From Candidatus Zixiibacteriota bacterium (GTDB taxonomy: Bacteria; Zixibacteria; MSB-5A5; GN15; FEB-12): 8,185 nt of DNA. The stretch is taken from assembly GCA_023132995.1 (NCBI GenBank), contig JAGLXI010000116.1, positions 1 to 8,185 on the forward strand, written 5' to 3'. A program made the translations under genes and the position numbers. The notes under the pieces are model-generated. The model made no database searches. It worked only from the letters and a program-made list of their open reading frames with translations, and was not told the DNA's origin. Each line of letters starts with the position of its first letter. Positions within the stretch are counted from its first letter, which is position 1. This document shows, piece after piece, positions 1-7,275 of the stretch.

Positions 1-1478
1 ATCCGAGCAGGATGGAAAACCACGGCACGCGTCCGGAGATTGTTCATGCCTTTGGCAAGGAGATGGGCATATCAACTCGATACAGCAGCACTCTTCAAGC
101 GGCTATGGTGTATGTCGCGGTTCCCGTAATTGAAGACCATGAAGTCATAGCTGTTGTGCGAGTATCAGTCCCTGTTTCAGCCGTCAAGGATACTCTGGCT
201 TCTTTCTATCGAAATATCGTGATCGGTGGGTTGATTATTGTGGTATTGGCGGGACTTGTAAGTGTGGCCCTGTTTCGTAAGCTGACGGTTCCCCTGAGAG
301 ACTTGCGCAACGGAGCCATCAAGTTTGCAAATGGTGACTTTGATACCAAGCTGATGGTGCCGGACGTAGACGAGATCGCTGATCTATCAGTATCTATGAA
401 CAGCATGGCGGGTCTTCTTGATAGTCGCATTCGCACGATTGCCAAACAGAGAAATGAAATAGAAGCGATTCTCTTGAGTATGTCTGAAGGTGTTTTAGCC
501 CTTGATAATAATGAGAAAATCGTGTCCCTCAATCGGGTCGCGTCTGATCTTCTCGGGTTGGATCCTGAGCAGACTCGCGGGCGAGCGATTTACGAATCAG
601 TTCGAATCCTTAAGCTGCTCGAATTTGTCGAACGAGCTTCGCACAGTTCAGAGATGACCGAGACGGAGATCGCTCTGTCCGGGGCGGTTGAGAAATACCT
701 GCAGGTACGAGCGGCAATGTTGAAAGACAACCGGGACCAGCGCGTCGGCACTGTCCTGGTTTTTAACGATATCACCCGATTGAAGAAATTGGAAGGTATA
801 AGACGAGAGTTTGTGGCGAATGTATCGCACGAACTCAAGACACCGATCACAGCCATCACCGGCTCCGTAGAAACTTTGTTAGATGGAGATACTATCGGCC
901 CGGAGGACAATAGACGGTTTTTGGAAATGATCGCAAGGCATTCTGAACGACTCAATAGTCTGGTCGAGGATCTGTTGTCGCTGGCACGTCTGGAGAGCGA
1001 ATCCGAAAGAAACGAGGTGGTTCTGACTCGTGTCGGATTAGCCGAAGTATTGAAAGCCTCGCTGATGGCATGCCAGGAGAAAAGCAGGCGGTGCCAAGTG
1101 CGCATCGATTGCTCCTGTGACCCCGACCTGGAAGCGAATTTGAATAGGTGGCAAATGGAACAGGCAATAACGAATATAGTGGACAATGCCATCAAGTACA
1201 GTGATGCCGGATCAACCATAGATGTCGAGGCAATCACAGTTGGGAACGAAATCTTGATCTCGGTTAAAGACAGGGGGATCGGTATTGCCAAAGAGCATTT
1301 GCCGCGACTGTTTGAACGATTCTACCGTGCGGATAAGGCTCGAAGCCGCGAGGCTGGCGGCACGGGCCTCGGGTTGGCCATCGTAAAGCATATCGCCATC
1401 GCCCATGGAGGGCAAGTCTCAGTTGAAAGTGAGCCTGGTGCGGGAAGCACGTTCCGTATTCATCTGCCTCTGTCGTAA
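1..1478 (+). CDS. phoR: PhoR-type phosphate-sensing histidine kinase, 5' end missing
   Basis: Membrane sensor kinase expected to autophosphorylate and pass phosphate to a PhoB/PhoP-type response regulator when phosphate is scarce. The frame is open to the window edge (codons for P-S-R precede the ATG at 12), and the MENHGTRPEI stretch matches the interior of the extracytoplasmic domain of PhoR/WalK-like kinases, so the ATG at 12 is internal, not the start. Counting from that methionine: end of the extracytoplasmic domain 1-65, membrane segment about 68-88, HAMP 89-140, PAS about 145-255, HisKA with the phospho-acceptor His273 in VSHELKTP, then the ATPase domain with N box (N388, N392), G1 DRGIGI 420-425, F box LFERFYR 433-439 and G2 GTGLGLAI 450-457. 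All catalytic motifs are intact. The first membrane segment and N-terminus lie upstream. The assignment to phosphate sensing rests on domain order plus the adjacent pst-phoU genes. Confidence 0.93.
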   Translation, partial: PSRMENHGTRPEIVHAFGKEMGISTRYSSTLQAAMVYVAVPVIEDHEVIAVVRVSVPVSAVKDTLASFYRNIVIGGLIIVVLAGLVSVALFRKLTVPLRDLRNGAIKFANGDFDTKLMVPDVDEIADLSVSMNSMAGLLDSRIRTIAKQRNEIEAILLSMSEGVLALDNNEKIVSLNRVASDLLGLDPEQTRGRAIYESVRILKLLEFVERASHSSEMTETEIALSGAVEKYLQVRAAMLKDNRDQRVGTVLVFNDITRLKKLEGIRREFVANVSHELKTPITAITGSVETLLDGDTIGPEDNRRFLEMIARHSERLNSLVEDLLSLARLESESERNEVVLTRVGLAEVLKASLMACQEKSRRCQVRIDCSCDPDLEANLNRWQMEQAITNIVDNAIKYSDAGSTIDVEAITVGNEILISVKDRGIGIAKEHLPRLFERFYRADKARSREAGGTGLGLAIVKHIAIAHGGQVSVESEPGAGSTFRIHLPLS

Positions 1479-1601
1479 CCGCTTCGCACCACGTCTGTCA
1501 AATTCACATATTTCTAACTTGATCATAGCACAATCCTAACAATCAAACCGCTTATTCCTCTGAGGATAGTTGTTCGTTGGGAATAACAACTTGGAGGAAA
1601 G
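1479..1601 (+). promoter_or_regulatory. Intergenic region before the porin-pst operon, probable promoter region
   Basis: This 123-bp gap is the only sizeable one between phoR and the end of phoU, so the promoter for the porin-pst-phoU unit is expected here. A single CTGTCA, equal to half of the enterobacterial Pho box, lies at 1495-1500, but I find no second copy at the 11-bp spacing, so a Pho box is not established. The region is AT-rich between about 1500 and 1550. I could not pick a convincing -35/-10 pair. The role is inferred from position, not from a recognised motif. Confidence 0.4.
1556..1591 (+). repeat. Two adjacent inverted repeats in the porin leader
   Basis: TCCTC-T-GAGGA at 1556-1566 is a perfect 11-bp odd palindrome. 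Next to it AGTTGTT (1568-1574) and AACAACT (1585-1591) form a perfect 7-bp inverted repeat with a 10-base spacer. The second ends immediately before the Shine-Dalgarno GGAGG at 1593-1597 of the porin gene. As RNA it could form a leader hairpin next to the ribosome site; as DNA either repeat could be an operator. Short repeats like these can occur by chance in AT-rich leaders, so function is uncertain. Confidence 0.4.
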
Positions 1602-2735
1602 ATGAAAGTAATTCCAAAGAACTCGCGAATCGTCATTTTGGCGATTCTGCTCACGAGCTTCCTTGCAGGCTCAAACTCCGTTGCTTCAACTTGGTGGGAG
1701 ACTATCAAGCTCAAAGGAGATCTTCGCTATCGCCACGAAATGATTGACCGAGAGGGCAAAAACAAGCGCAATCGCCAGCGTATCAGAGTAAGGATCGGCC
1801 TCTCTGCGGATGTCTCGGCCTATTCAAAAGTAAGTGTCCAGTTGGCATCAGGCTCTGATGACCCGGTTTCGACTAATCAGACTTGTGATGATGCTGGAAG
1901 CACAAAGCCAATCGGTCTTGATCTGGCCTACTTCCGAACCAGCCATGGCTGCCTGCCTGGTTTTCAACTGATCGCAGGAAAGATGAAAAACCCGTTCTTC
2001 AAACCAGGCAAGTCAGAATTGATATGGGACTCAGACTGGAATCCGGAAGGTGGCGCGGCCACATTTGCGAAGGAATCAGGCACTTTTGACCTGACTTTGA
2101 TCGGCGCCGGATTTTGGATCGATGAACGTTCCTCCTCAGATGAATCATACCTCGCGGCTGGTCAGGCAGTCGGCCGTCTTCATTTCAATGAAAGGAAATC
2201 GAGCGTGGCACTGGGTGGCAGTATCTTCAACTACGTCAACACCCAGGGTTATGAACCCTTTTACGACCACGAAGATCCGATGGGCAACTCCACGGTACCG
2301 TTCGTTGATGATGGTGACACTGTGCTGCACTATGCCAATGACTATGAACTGCTTGAGCTATTTGGCGAAGTAACTCACAAATTCAATAGTACTCCGGTTA
2401 CTGTGATGTGGGACTACGTGACCAACATTGCAGCGGATAGTCTCAATGCCGGCTGGCTGTTCGGAGTTCGTGTCGGCAAGACGAAGAAGTCGGGAAGTTG
2501 GCAATTTCAGTATCTGTATAAGCAGGTTGAGCAGGATGCGGTAATTGGTGTTCTCACCGATTCAGACTTCATCGGCGGTGGCACGGACGGCAAAGGTCAC
2601 GAAATCGGTGGCGCCGTGCAACTGGCAACCAATACATCATTGCAGTTCACCTATTTTATCAACAAGATAGGCATCAATGCTGCAAGCCCGGTTGATTTCA
2701 ACAGACTCCAGGCAGACGTACAACTCAAATTCTAA
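1602..2735 (+). CDS. Outer-membrane porin-like protein, probable phosphate-starvation porin
   Basis: Predicted outer-membrane beta-barrel of 377 residues, probably a channel that brings phosphate or organic anions to PstS. Residues 1-29 form a signal peptide (basic start, hydrophobic VILAILLTSFLAG, likely cleavage after SVA). The mature start (KLKGDLRYRHEM, then an Arg-rich NRQRIRVRIGL strand) and the NPEGGAATF segment near 147-155 resemble the putative-porin family Porin_5. Alternating hydrophobic strands run throughout, and the chain ends in Phe (LQADVQLKF), as expected for recognition by the barrel assembly machinery. Two cysteines, C95 and C117, could form a disulfide. The start ATG has a strong GGAGG 4 bases upstream. 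It is somewhat short for the family. It sits between phoR and pstS, and the pstS ribosome site overlaps its stop codon, which argues for a phosphate role by analogy with OprP-like porins; sequence alone does not show substrate specificity. Confidence 0.8.
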   Translation: MKVIPKNSRIVILAILLTSFLAGSNSVASTWWETIKLKGDLRYRHEMIDREGKNKRNRQRIRVRIGLSADVSAYSKVSVQLASGSDDPVSTNQTCDDAGSTKPIGLDLAYFRTSHGCLPGFQLIAGKMKNPFFKPGKSELIWDSDWNPEGGAATFAKESGTFDLTLIGAGFWIDERSSSDESYLAAGQAVGRLHFNERKSSVALGGSIFNYVNTQGYEPFYDHEDPMGNSTVPFVDDGDTVLHYANDYELLELFGEVTHKFNSTPVTVMWDYVTNIAADSLNAGWLFGVRVGKTKKSGSWQFQYLYKQVEQDAVIGVLTDSDFIGGGTDGKGHEIGGAVQLATNTSLQFTYFINKIGINAASPVDFNRLQADVQLKF

Positions 2736-2745
2736 GGGATACAAA

Positions 2746-3597
2746 ATGAAGAAGATGTTGCTTACAGGGATGTTCCTTATCGCAATAGCCGGCATTGTAG
2801 TCGCCGGCAGAAACATCACCATCAAAGGCTCTGATACGTTAGTCCGACTCGGACAGCGTTGGGCAGAAGAATACATGAAGCAGAATCCTGGTGTTGTCAT
2901 ACAGGTCTCCGGTGGAGGATCGGGCACAGGTATTGCGGCTCTTCTAAACGGCACCACTGATATTTGCGAGGCATCGCGTGACATGAAGGAGAAGGAATAC
3001 AAACTGGCCGAGCGAAAAGGTATTGAGCCGCTCCGCGTGTCAGTTGCTCTTGATGGCATCGCTGTCTTTCTTAATAAGGGCAATTCCGTGAAAGAACTCA
3101 GTTTCGCTCAGTTAAAGGGTATTTATACCGGTGCCATCACTAATTGGAAGGAAGTCGGCGGTACTGATACTCGAATCATCCTTTATGGGCGCGAGAACAA
3201 TTCCGGCACTTATGCTTTCTTTAAGAAACAAGTGCTTAACAAGGAAGACTATTCCGAATACACACAGACACTTCCCGGCACGGCTTCGGTGGTTAATGCT
3301 GTTTCCAAAGACAAGAATGGTATCGGTTATGGTGGTATTGCCTGGGCAACCGGCGTCAGATTCGCGGCTGTGCGCAAGGCCGATGCTGATTCGGCGATTT
3401 TGCCTTCAGTCGAATCGATTTCCAGCGGCGACTACCCAATCTCTCGTGACCTGTACTGGTTTTTCAATGGCAAGCCCACCGGCGAACTGAAAACACTCGT
3501 CAACTGGGCATTGTCCGAGGAAGGTCAGGAAATTGCTGAAGCTATGGACTATATCCCTTTACCGAAAGAGCGTGCCAAGGCGGGTATGATTGACTGA
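2746..3597 (+). CDS. pstS: Periplasmic phosphate-binding protein PstS
   Basis: Solute-binding protein that captures inorganic phosphate in the periplasm and delivers it to PstCA. Length 283 residues, like the short PstS type and clearly smaller than the E. coli protein. Signal peptide 1-20 (MKKMLLTGMFLIAIAGIVVA); there is no cysteine at the cleavage point, so it is soluble, not a lipoprotein. Phosphate-contact motifs are present: GSDT 28-31, the glycine-rich SGGGSGTG 55-62, SR 77-78, D103 in ALDGIAV, and REnnSGTY 149-156, which matches the Arg/Ser/Gly/Thr phosphate-binding loop of the family. The start is ATG at 2746, because it opens the signal peptide and has AAGGGA 6 bases upstream; starting 23 codons earlier would put a polar extension before the signal peptide and overlap the porin. 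The gap to the porin is 10 bp and to pstC 2 bp, so the genes are probably translationally coupled. Confidence 0.96.
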   Translation: MKKMLLTGMFLIAIAGIVVAGRNITIKGSDTLVRLGQRWAEEYMKQNPGVVIQVSGGGSGTGIAALLNGTTDICEASRDMKEKEYKLAERKGIEPLRVSVALDGIAVFLNKGNSVKELSFAQLKGIYTGAITNWKEVGGTDTRIILYGRENNSGTYAFFKKQVLNKEDYSEYTQTLPGTASVVNAVSKDKNGIGYGGIAWATGVRFAAVRKADADSAILPSVESISSGDYPISRDLYWFFNGKPTGELKTLVNWALSEEGQEIAEAMDYIPLPKERAKAGMID

Positions 3598-3599
3598 GA

Positions 3600-4568
3600 G
3601 TGGCTGTATTGGAGCATCTAAGGTTCAAATCAAAATCACGTTGGCGTGAGTTCGCGGGTGAGAAGCTGATCTCGATCAGCGCGTTTACAGCTCTTTTGTC
3701 CATTCTGCTGATATTTGTATTTGTATTCAAGGAAGCTATTCCCATCTTCGTTGACGACTACATTAAAGAAGATGCCAGCCTCGACAAGATGCTTTGTCAG
3801 CAGGAGTTCTACGAGGGTCGGGAAGCCAAATGGTCTTGGCAGCCAAATTCCGAAGTGCCAAAGTTTTCATTGTTGCCATTGTTTATCGGAACATTAAAGG
3901 CTGCTTTGGTGGCAATGTTGTTTGCCATTCCATTAGGAGTGGGGGCAGCTATTTATTCGTCGGAATTTGCATCGCGACGAATGGGAGAAATAATCAAGCC
4001 GGCGATCGAGACATTTGCAGCTATCCCTTCGGTTGTACTCGGCTTTTTTGCCCTGATGGTTCTATCATCGTTCTTACAACAGGTAATGGGATTGACTTTT
4101 AGGCTGAATGCGATGAATGCCGGTATCGCTTTAGGTCTGGCTATTGTTCCTATCATCTTCACCGTGGCAGAGGATGCAATGACATCGGTGCCTGGCTCCC
4201 TTCGTGATGCGGCAATAGCTCTCGGCGCTACTCCCTGGCAGGTGTCACTGACTACTGTTCTGCCGGCTGCAATGCCCGGGATATTTGCCGGAATTGTGCT
4301 GGGCTTTGGACGGGCTGTGGGGGAGACGATGATAGTGTTGATGGCTTCGGGTAATGCAGCCATAATCTCGATTAGCGTAGCCGACTCGGTTCGCACCTTT
4401 TCAGCAACAATCGCGGCTGAACTGGGCGAGGTTGTCTTCGGCGATACACATTACCACGTGCTGTTTCTGATTGGGTTGCTCCTGTTCATCTTCACTTTCG
4501 TCGTGAATCTGGGGGGTGACATAGTTCTCACCCGGCTTAAGGAAAGACTGCAGGGAAGAACAACATGA
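3600..4568 (+). CDS. pstC: Phosphate ABC transporter permease PstC
   Basis: One of the two inner-membrane channel subunits of the PstSCAB importer. The 322 residues show the permease layout: TM1 about 25-48, a periplasmic loop 50-90 containing a WSWQPNSEVPKFSLLPL stretch typical of PstC, and about five more hydrophobic segments. The coupling loop that docks on PstB (EAA motif) lies near 203-222 (DAAIALGATPWQVSLTTVLP), followed by GRAVGETM at 238-244, the family signature. The start is GTG at 3600, two bases after the pstS stop; no strong Shine-Dalgarno precedes it. An in-frame TTG at 3609, with TGAGAG 8 bases before it, is a possible alternative that would remove three residues. The stop codon overlaps the start of pstA in an ATGA arrangement. 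The TM1-TM2 loop looks longer than that of E. coli PstC. Confidence 0.95.
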   Translation: MAVLEHLRFKSKSRWREFAGEKLISISAFTALLSILLIFVFVFKEAIPIFVDDYIKEDASLDKMLCQQEFYEGREAKWSWQPNSEVPKFSLLPLFIGTLKAALVAMLFAIPLGVGAAIYSSEFASRRMGEIIKPAIETFAAIPSVVLGFFALMVLSSFLQQVMGLTFRLNAMNAGIALGLAIVPIIFTVAEDAMTSVPGSLRDAAIALGATPWQVSLTTVLPAAMPGIFAGIVLGFGRAVGETMIVLMASGNAAIISISVADSVRTFSATIAAELGEVVFGDTHYHVLFLIGLLLFIFTFVVNLGGDIVLTRLKERLQGRTT

Positions 4569-5530
4569 GTTGCATGGCGCAGCAGACATATGTTTCTTCG
4601 CGAGCAGCGGTCCCGAATCTTGAGTTTCGGCCAAAGGGCCGCGGGATAGTTCCCCGGGGACTCACATTCGCGGCCGTGCTGATCATCCTGCTCATGCTGG
4701 CAATCATCATGGGCAATATACTCGTCGGTGGCATGGGAACGATAAGTTGGGAGTTTCTCACTCATCCCCCGGAACAGGGTATGAAGGCCGGAGGTGTCTT
4801 CCCAGCGATCTTCGGCACCGTCGCCCTCGTAATCCTGATGGTCATCGCTGTGGTTCCTATCGGTGTATTCACCGCAATCTACCTGCAGGAGTATACATCG
4901 CCGACATCGTGGACAACTCGTCTCATTCGTGTTGCTATTAACAATCTGGCCGGTGTACCCTCGATCGTTTTCGGTCTTTTCGGCCTGGGTTTCTTCATTG
5001 CGTTCGTCGGAGGGGGGATAGATACGCTGTTCTTTCCCGAGGAAGGTCCGGTCTGGGGCCAACCCGCAATCATCTGGGCGTCTCTAACTCTGGCACTGCT
5101 TACGCTGCCTGTCGTTATCGTGTCTACGGAAGAAGCTCTGCGCACAATACCGAGAGAACTTCGCGAGGGGAGCTACGCCCTGGGTGGGACTAGGTTGCAG
5201 ACGATCTGGCGTATTATCATCCCTCAGGCCCTGCCGGGAATTCTGACGGGCTCAATTCTGGCAGTTTCACGAGGGGCCGGCGAAGTTGCGCCAATCATGT
5301 TCACCGGTGCGGCCTACTATTTGCCCTACCTACCCGGAAAGCTGAATGACCAGTTTATGGAATTGGGTTATCATATATATATTATGGCAACACAATCACC
5401 GGATATCGAAGCGACCAAACCGATTCTATATGGAACGGTCCTGGTACTTCTTCTGTTGACGTTTTCCTTAAATTCCGTGGCGATTCTGATCAGATCTCGA
5501 ATGAGGAGAAGCCGTGTTGGTGCGCAATAA
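4565..5530 (+). CDS. pstA: Phosphate ABC transporter permease PstA
   Basis: Second channel subunit of the phosphate importer, 321 residues. Six hydrophobic segments can be placed at about 32-56, 78-108, 124-148, 166-186, 222-250 and 287-308. The EAA loop that contacts PstB is at about 201-220 (EGSYALGGTRLQTIWRIIIP), followed by SRGAGEVAPIMFTGAA 235-250, diagnostic for PstA and different from the GRAVGETM form in PstC. LAGVPSIVFGLFG at 128-140 is also typical of the family. The start ATG at 4565 overlaps the pstC stop by 4 bases and has AGGGA 8 bases upstream; a second in-frame ATG follows at 4574. The basic tail RSRMRRSRVGAQ faces the cytoplasm and its coding sequence overlaps pstB by 17 bp. 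Confidence 0.95.
   Translation: MSCMAQQTYVSSRAAVPNLEFRPKGRGIVPRGLTFAAVLIILLMLAIIMGNILVGGMGTISWEFLTHPPEQGMKAGGVFPAIFGTVALVILMVIAVVPIGVFTAIYLQEYTSPTSWTTRLIRVAINNLAGVPSIVFGLFGLGFFIAFVGGGIDTLFFPEEGPVWGQPAIIWASLTLALLTLPVVIVSTEEALRTIPRELREGSYALGGTRLQTIWRIIIPQALPGILTGSILAVSRGAGEVAPIMFTGAAYYLPYLPGKLNDQFMELGYHIYIMATQSPDIEATKPILYGTVLVLLLLTFSLNSVAILIRSRMRRSRVGAQ
5503..5508 (+). promoter_or_regulatory. Shine-Dalgarno that decides the pstB start
   Basis: GAGGAG lies 5 bases before the GTG at 5514, inside the end of pstA. It supports starting pstB at this GTG even though the encoded N-terminus is longer than usual. The later in-frame ATGs (5580 and 5604) lack an equally good site at proper spacing. Confidence 0.65.
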
Positions 5531-6347
5531 CACAAACAACGTGAGGATTCAGAGCGTCGAAGCACCAGCCACAGGCGGGATGGAGCCGGCAGAGCAGCAC
5601 AAGATGCTCGTCGAAGACCTGGATTTCTTCTACGGAGAGGTCCAGGTGTTGTTTGATATCTCACTGCTGATCAGGTTGAACCGTGTAACAGCGTTGATCG
5701 GACCCTCCGGATGCGGCAAGTCAACATTCTTGCGCACTCTGAATCGGATGAACGAGACTATTCCCGGAACCCGTATGTCCGGCAAGGTGCTCCTCGACGG
5801 TCATAACATTTACGAAGACTTTGACGATCCATCGTCGATTCGCACGAGAGTAGGGATGGTTTTCCAGCAGTCAAACCCTTTTCCCAAGTCGATCTTCGAT
5901 AACGTGGCCTATGGCTTGTGTGTAAACGGCATCAAGGACAAACGACTGATCCGCGATGTGGTAGAGTGGTCGCTTCAGCAGGCGGCCCTCTGGGACGAGG
6001 TGCGGGGAAAGTTAGATAACAGTGCCTTCACGCTATCCGGAGGACAGCAGCAGCGACTCTGCATCGCGCGAGCACTGGCGATCAGGCCGGAAGTCATACT
6101 TATGGATGAACCGGCATCAGCCCTCGACCCGGTTTCAACGGCCAAGATCGAGGACTTGATTGGAGAACTGCGAAAACAGTACACGATCGTCATAGTCACC
6201 CATAACATGCAGCAGGCAGCTAGAGTCTCTGATTACACGGCCTTTTTCTACGAAGGAAAGTTGATAGAGGCCGGACAAACGAAGCAGATATTCACACGAC
6301 CACAGATGAAGAAAACAGAGGACTATGTCACGGGCAGGTTCGGATGA
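5514..6347 (+). CDS. pstB: Phosphate ABC transporter ATP-binding protein PstB
   Basis: ATPase that powers phosphate import through PstCA from the cytoplasmic face. The 277 residues contain every ABC motif: Walker A GPSGCGKST 63-71, the PstB-type FLRTLNRMNE 72-81, Q-loop VFQQSNPFP 116-124, signature LSGGQQQRL 174-182, Walker B VILMDEP 194-200, D-loop SALDP and H-loop His230. The phosphate-importer identity follows from FLRTLNRMNE, the SNPFPKSIFDNVAYG stretch and the position between pstA and phoU. The start is GTG at 5514, overlapping pstA by 17 bp. It gives about 30 residues before the conserved core (VEDLDFFYG), some 15-20 more than E. coli PstB, and this leader (NNTNNVRIQSVEAPATGG) is polar and low in conserved features. 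A start at ATG 5580 or 5604 would give a more standard length but lacks a good ribosome site. Confidence 0.96.
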   Translation: MLVRNNTNNVRIQSVEAPATGGMEPAEQHKMLVEDLDFFYGEVQVLFDISLLIRLNRVTALIGPSGCGKSTFLRTLNRMNETIPGTRMSGKVLLDGHNIYEDFDDPSSIRTRVGMVFQQSNPFPKSIFDNVAYGLCVNGIKDKRLIRDVVEWSLQQAALWDEVRGKLDNSAFTLSGGQQQRLCIARALAIRPEVILMDEPASALDPVSTAKIEDLIGELRKQYTIVIVTHNMQQAARVSDYTAFFYEGKLIEAGQTKQIFTRPQMKKTEDYVTGRFG

Positions 6348-6362
6348 GCAGCGGAGGATACA

Positions 6363-7037
6363 ATGACTAAACACTTCCAGAATGAGATTGAGAGACTCAA
6401 AAAGAAGATACTACGTCTTACCGCTATGGTCGAGGATGCCCTGCAGAAAGCTGTGAGAGCCGCCACGGAGAGGAATGTTGAACTGGCGGCTGAGGTGATC
6501 GATACTGACAAGGCCATTGACGCTTTCGAAATCGAAGTGGAAGAGGATTGCTTGAAGATACTCGCGCTCCACCAACCGGTCGCGGCTGACCTTCGGTACG
6601 TCGTAGCGACACTGAAGATCAACAACGATCTCGAAAGAATTGCTGACCTGGCCGTAAATATTGCTGAGCGCGCCAAGGAATTGGCCTTCTGGCCCAATGA
6701 ATCCGCTCCATTTGACCTTACGTCTATGCTGGATGCTACCATGATGATGGTCAGGCAGAGCGTCGATGCCCTGGTGAGGCAGGACGTAGGCATCGCTCAT
6801 AAGGTGATCCACGATGATGACCTGGTTGACGATTTTCACAGAATGGCTTTCCGGTCCGTTCAGAAGCAGATTGTAACTCGCCCTGGCAGTGTAGAGTATT
6901 ATGTCAGTTTATTGAGTGTTTCGAGAAATCTCGAACGAATCGCCGATCATGCCACCAATATCGCCGAGGACGTCATCTACATGATCGAAGGCGAAATCAT
7001 ACGCCACAGTATAGTCAGTCCAACCGAACCATCCTGA
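6363..7037 (+). CDS. phoU: Phosphate signalling regulator PhoU
   Basis: Cytoplasmic protein that links the PstSCAB transporter to the PhoR kinase, restraining phosphate-starvation signalling and uptake when phosphate is ample. The 224 residues form the two-repeat all-helical PhoU fold. Each repeat ends in the metal-binding helix motif: NNDLERIADLAVNIAE at 87-102 and SRNLERIADHATNIAEDVIY at 187-206, with the acidic residues conserved in both. The length is normal for the family. The start ATG has GGAGG 4 bases upstream, 15 bp after the pstB stop, so it is probably in the same transcript. It is the last gene of the unit; a terminator-like hairpin lies about 100 bp downstream. Confidence 0.95.
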   Translation: MTKHFQNEIERLKKKILRLTAMVEDALQKAVRAATERNVELAAEVIDTDKAIDAFEIEVEEDCLKILALHQPVAADLRYVVATLKINNDLERIADLAVNIAERAKELAFWPNESAPFDLTSMLDATMMMVRQSVDALVRQDVGIAHKVIHDDDLVDDFHRMAFRSVQKQIVTRPGSVEYYVSLLSVSRNLERIADHATNIAEDVIYMIEGEIIRHSIVSPTEPS

Positions 7038-7130
7038 CATGGCTCTCTATCCAAAGGGTGACCGCCTGTTGAGCCGTCCTTCAGCCAACCGACAACCTGA
7101 TTTCCGAAATTATGCGCATGTCTCAGGATG

Positions 7131-7167
7131 GGGACACGGGGGACTAAGTGTCCCGTGGGTTCTTTTT
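7131..7167 (+). terminator. Hairpin plus T-rich run, possible operon terminator
   Basis: CACGGGGGAC (7135-7144) can pair with GTGTCCCGTG (7148-7157) over ten positions, with one G-G mismatch, one G-T wobble and a TAA loop, and GGTTCTTTTT follows. An alternative perfect 7-bp pairing exists between GGGACAC (7131-7137) and GTGTCCC (7148-7154). The position after phoU suits the end of the porin-pst-phoU transcript. The T-run starts a few bases after the stem, so it is not a textbook terminator, and the element could equally be a dispersed palindromic repeat. Confidence 0.45.
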
Positions 7168-7184
7168 AACCGGTTCAACTGGCT

Positions 7185-7226
7185 GTAGGGCGACGCGCAG
7201 TTGGTCGCAATCCGGTCACACCCTAC
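7185..7226. repeat. Nested inverted repeats, foldable element
   Basis: GTAGGG (7185-7190) pairs with CCCTAC (7221-7226) and encloses a second perfect pair, CGAC (7191-7194) with GTCG (7204-7207), so the stem continues directly from the outer to the inner pairing on the 5' side and leaves about a 13-base unpaired strand on the 3' side. A pyrimidine-rich GTTTTCCTTCTT follows at 7227-7238. It may be part of a small mobile or dispersed repeat, or a second termination structure. No protein-coding signal is seen. Identification as a repeat family needs other copies. Confidence 0.4.
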
Positions 7227-7275
7227 GTTTTCCTTCTTGCGCGAAACATTGTAACTCTCTATTCTACAATCCGCT

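Noticed and set aside
590..1291. A 233-residue open frame antisense to phoR
   Set aside because: The + strand frame has intact kinase motifs throughout; the antisense product is Ser/Arg-rich with no recognisable domain, typical of a shadow frame.
1495..1516. A full Pho box
   Set aside because: Only one CTGTCA half is present; the second half at the required spacing does not match.
2677..2745. An earlier in-frame start for pstS
   Set aside because: It would overlap the porin gene and place 23 polar residues before a classic signal peptide; ATG 2746 has a proper ribosome site.
4451..5062. A 203-residue open frame antisense to the pstC-pstA junction
   Set aside because: Highly charged, Cys/His-scattered product with no domain, opposite clearly coding permease genes.
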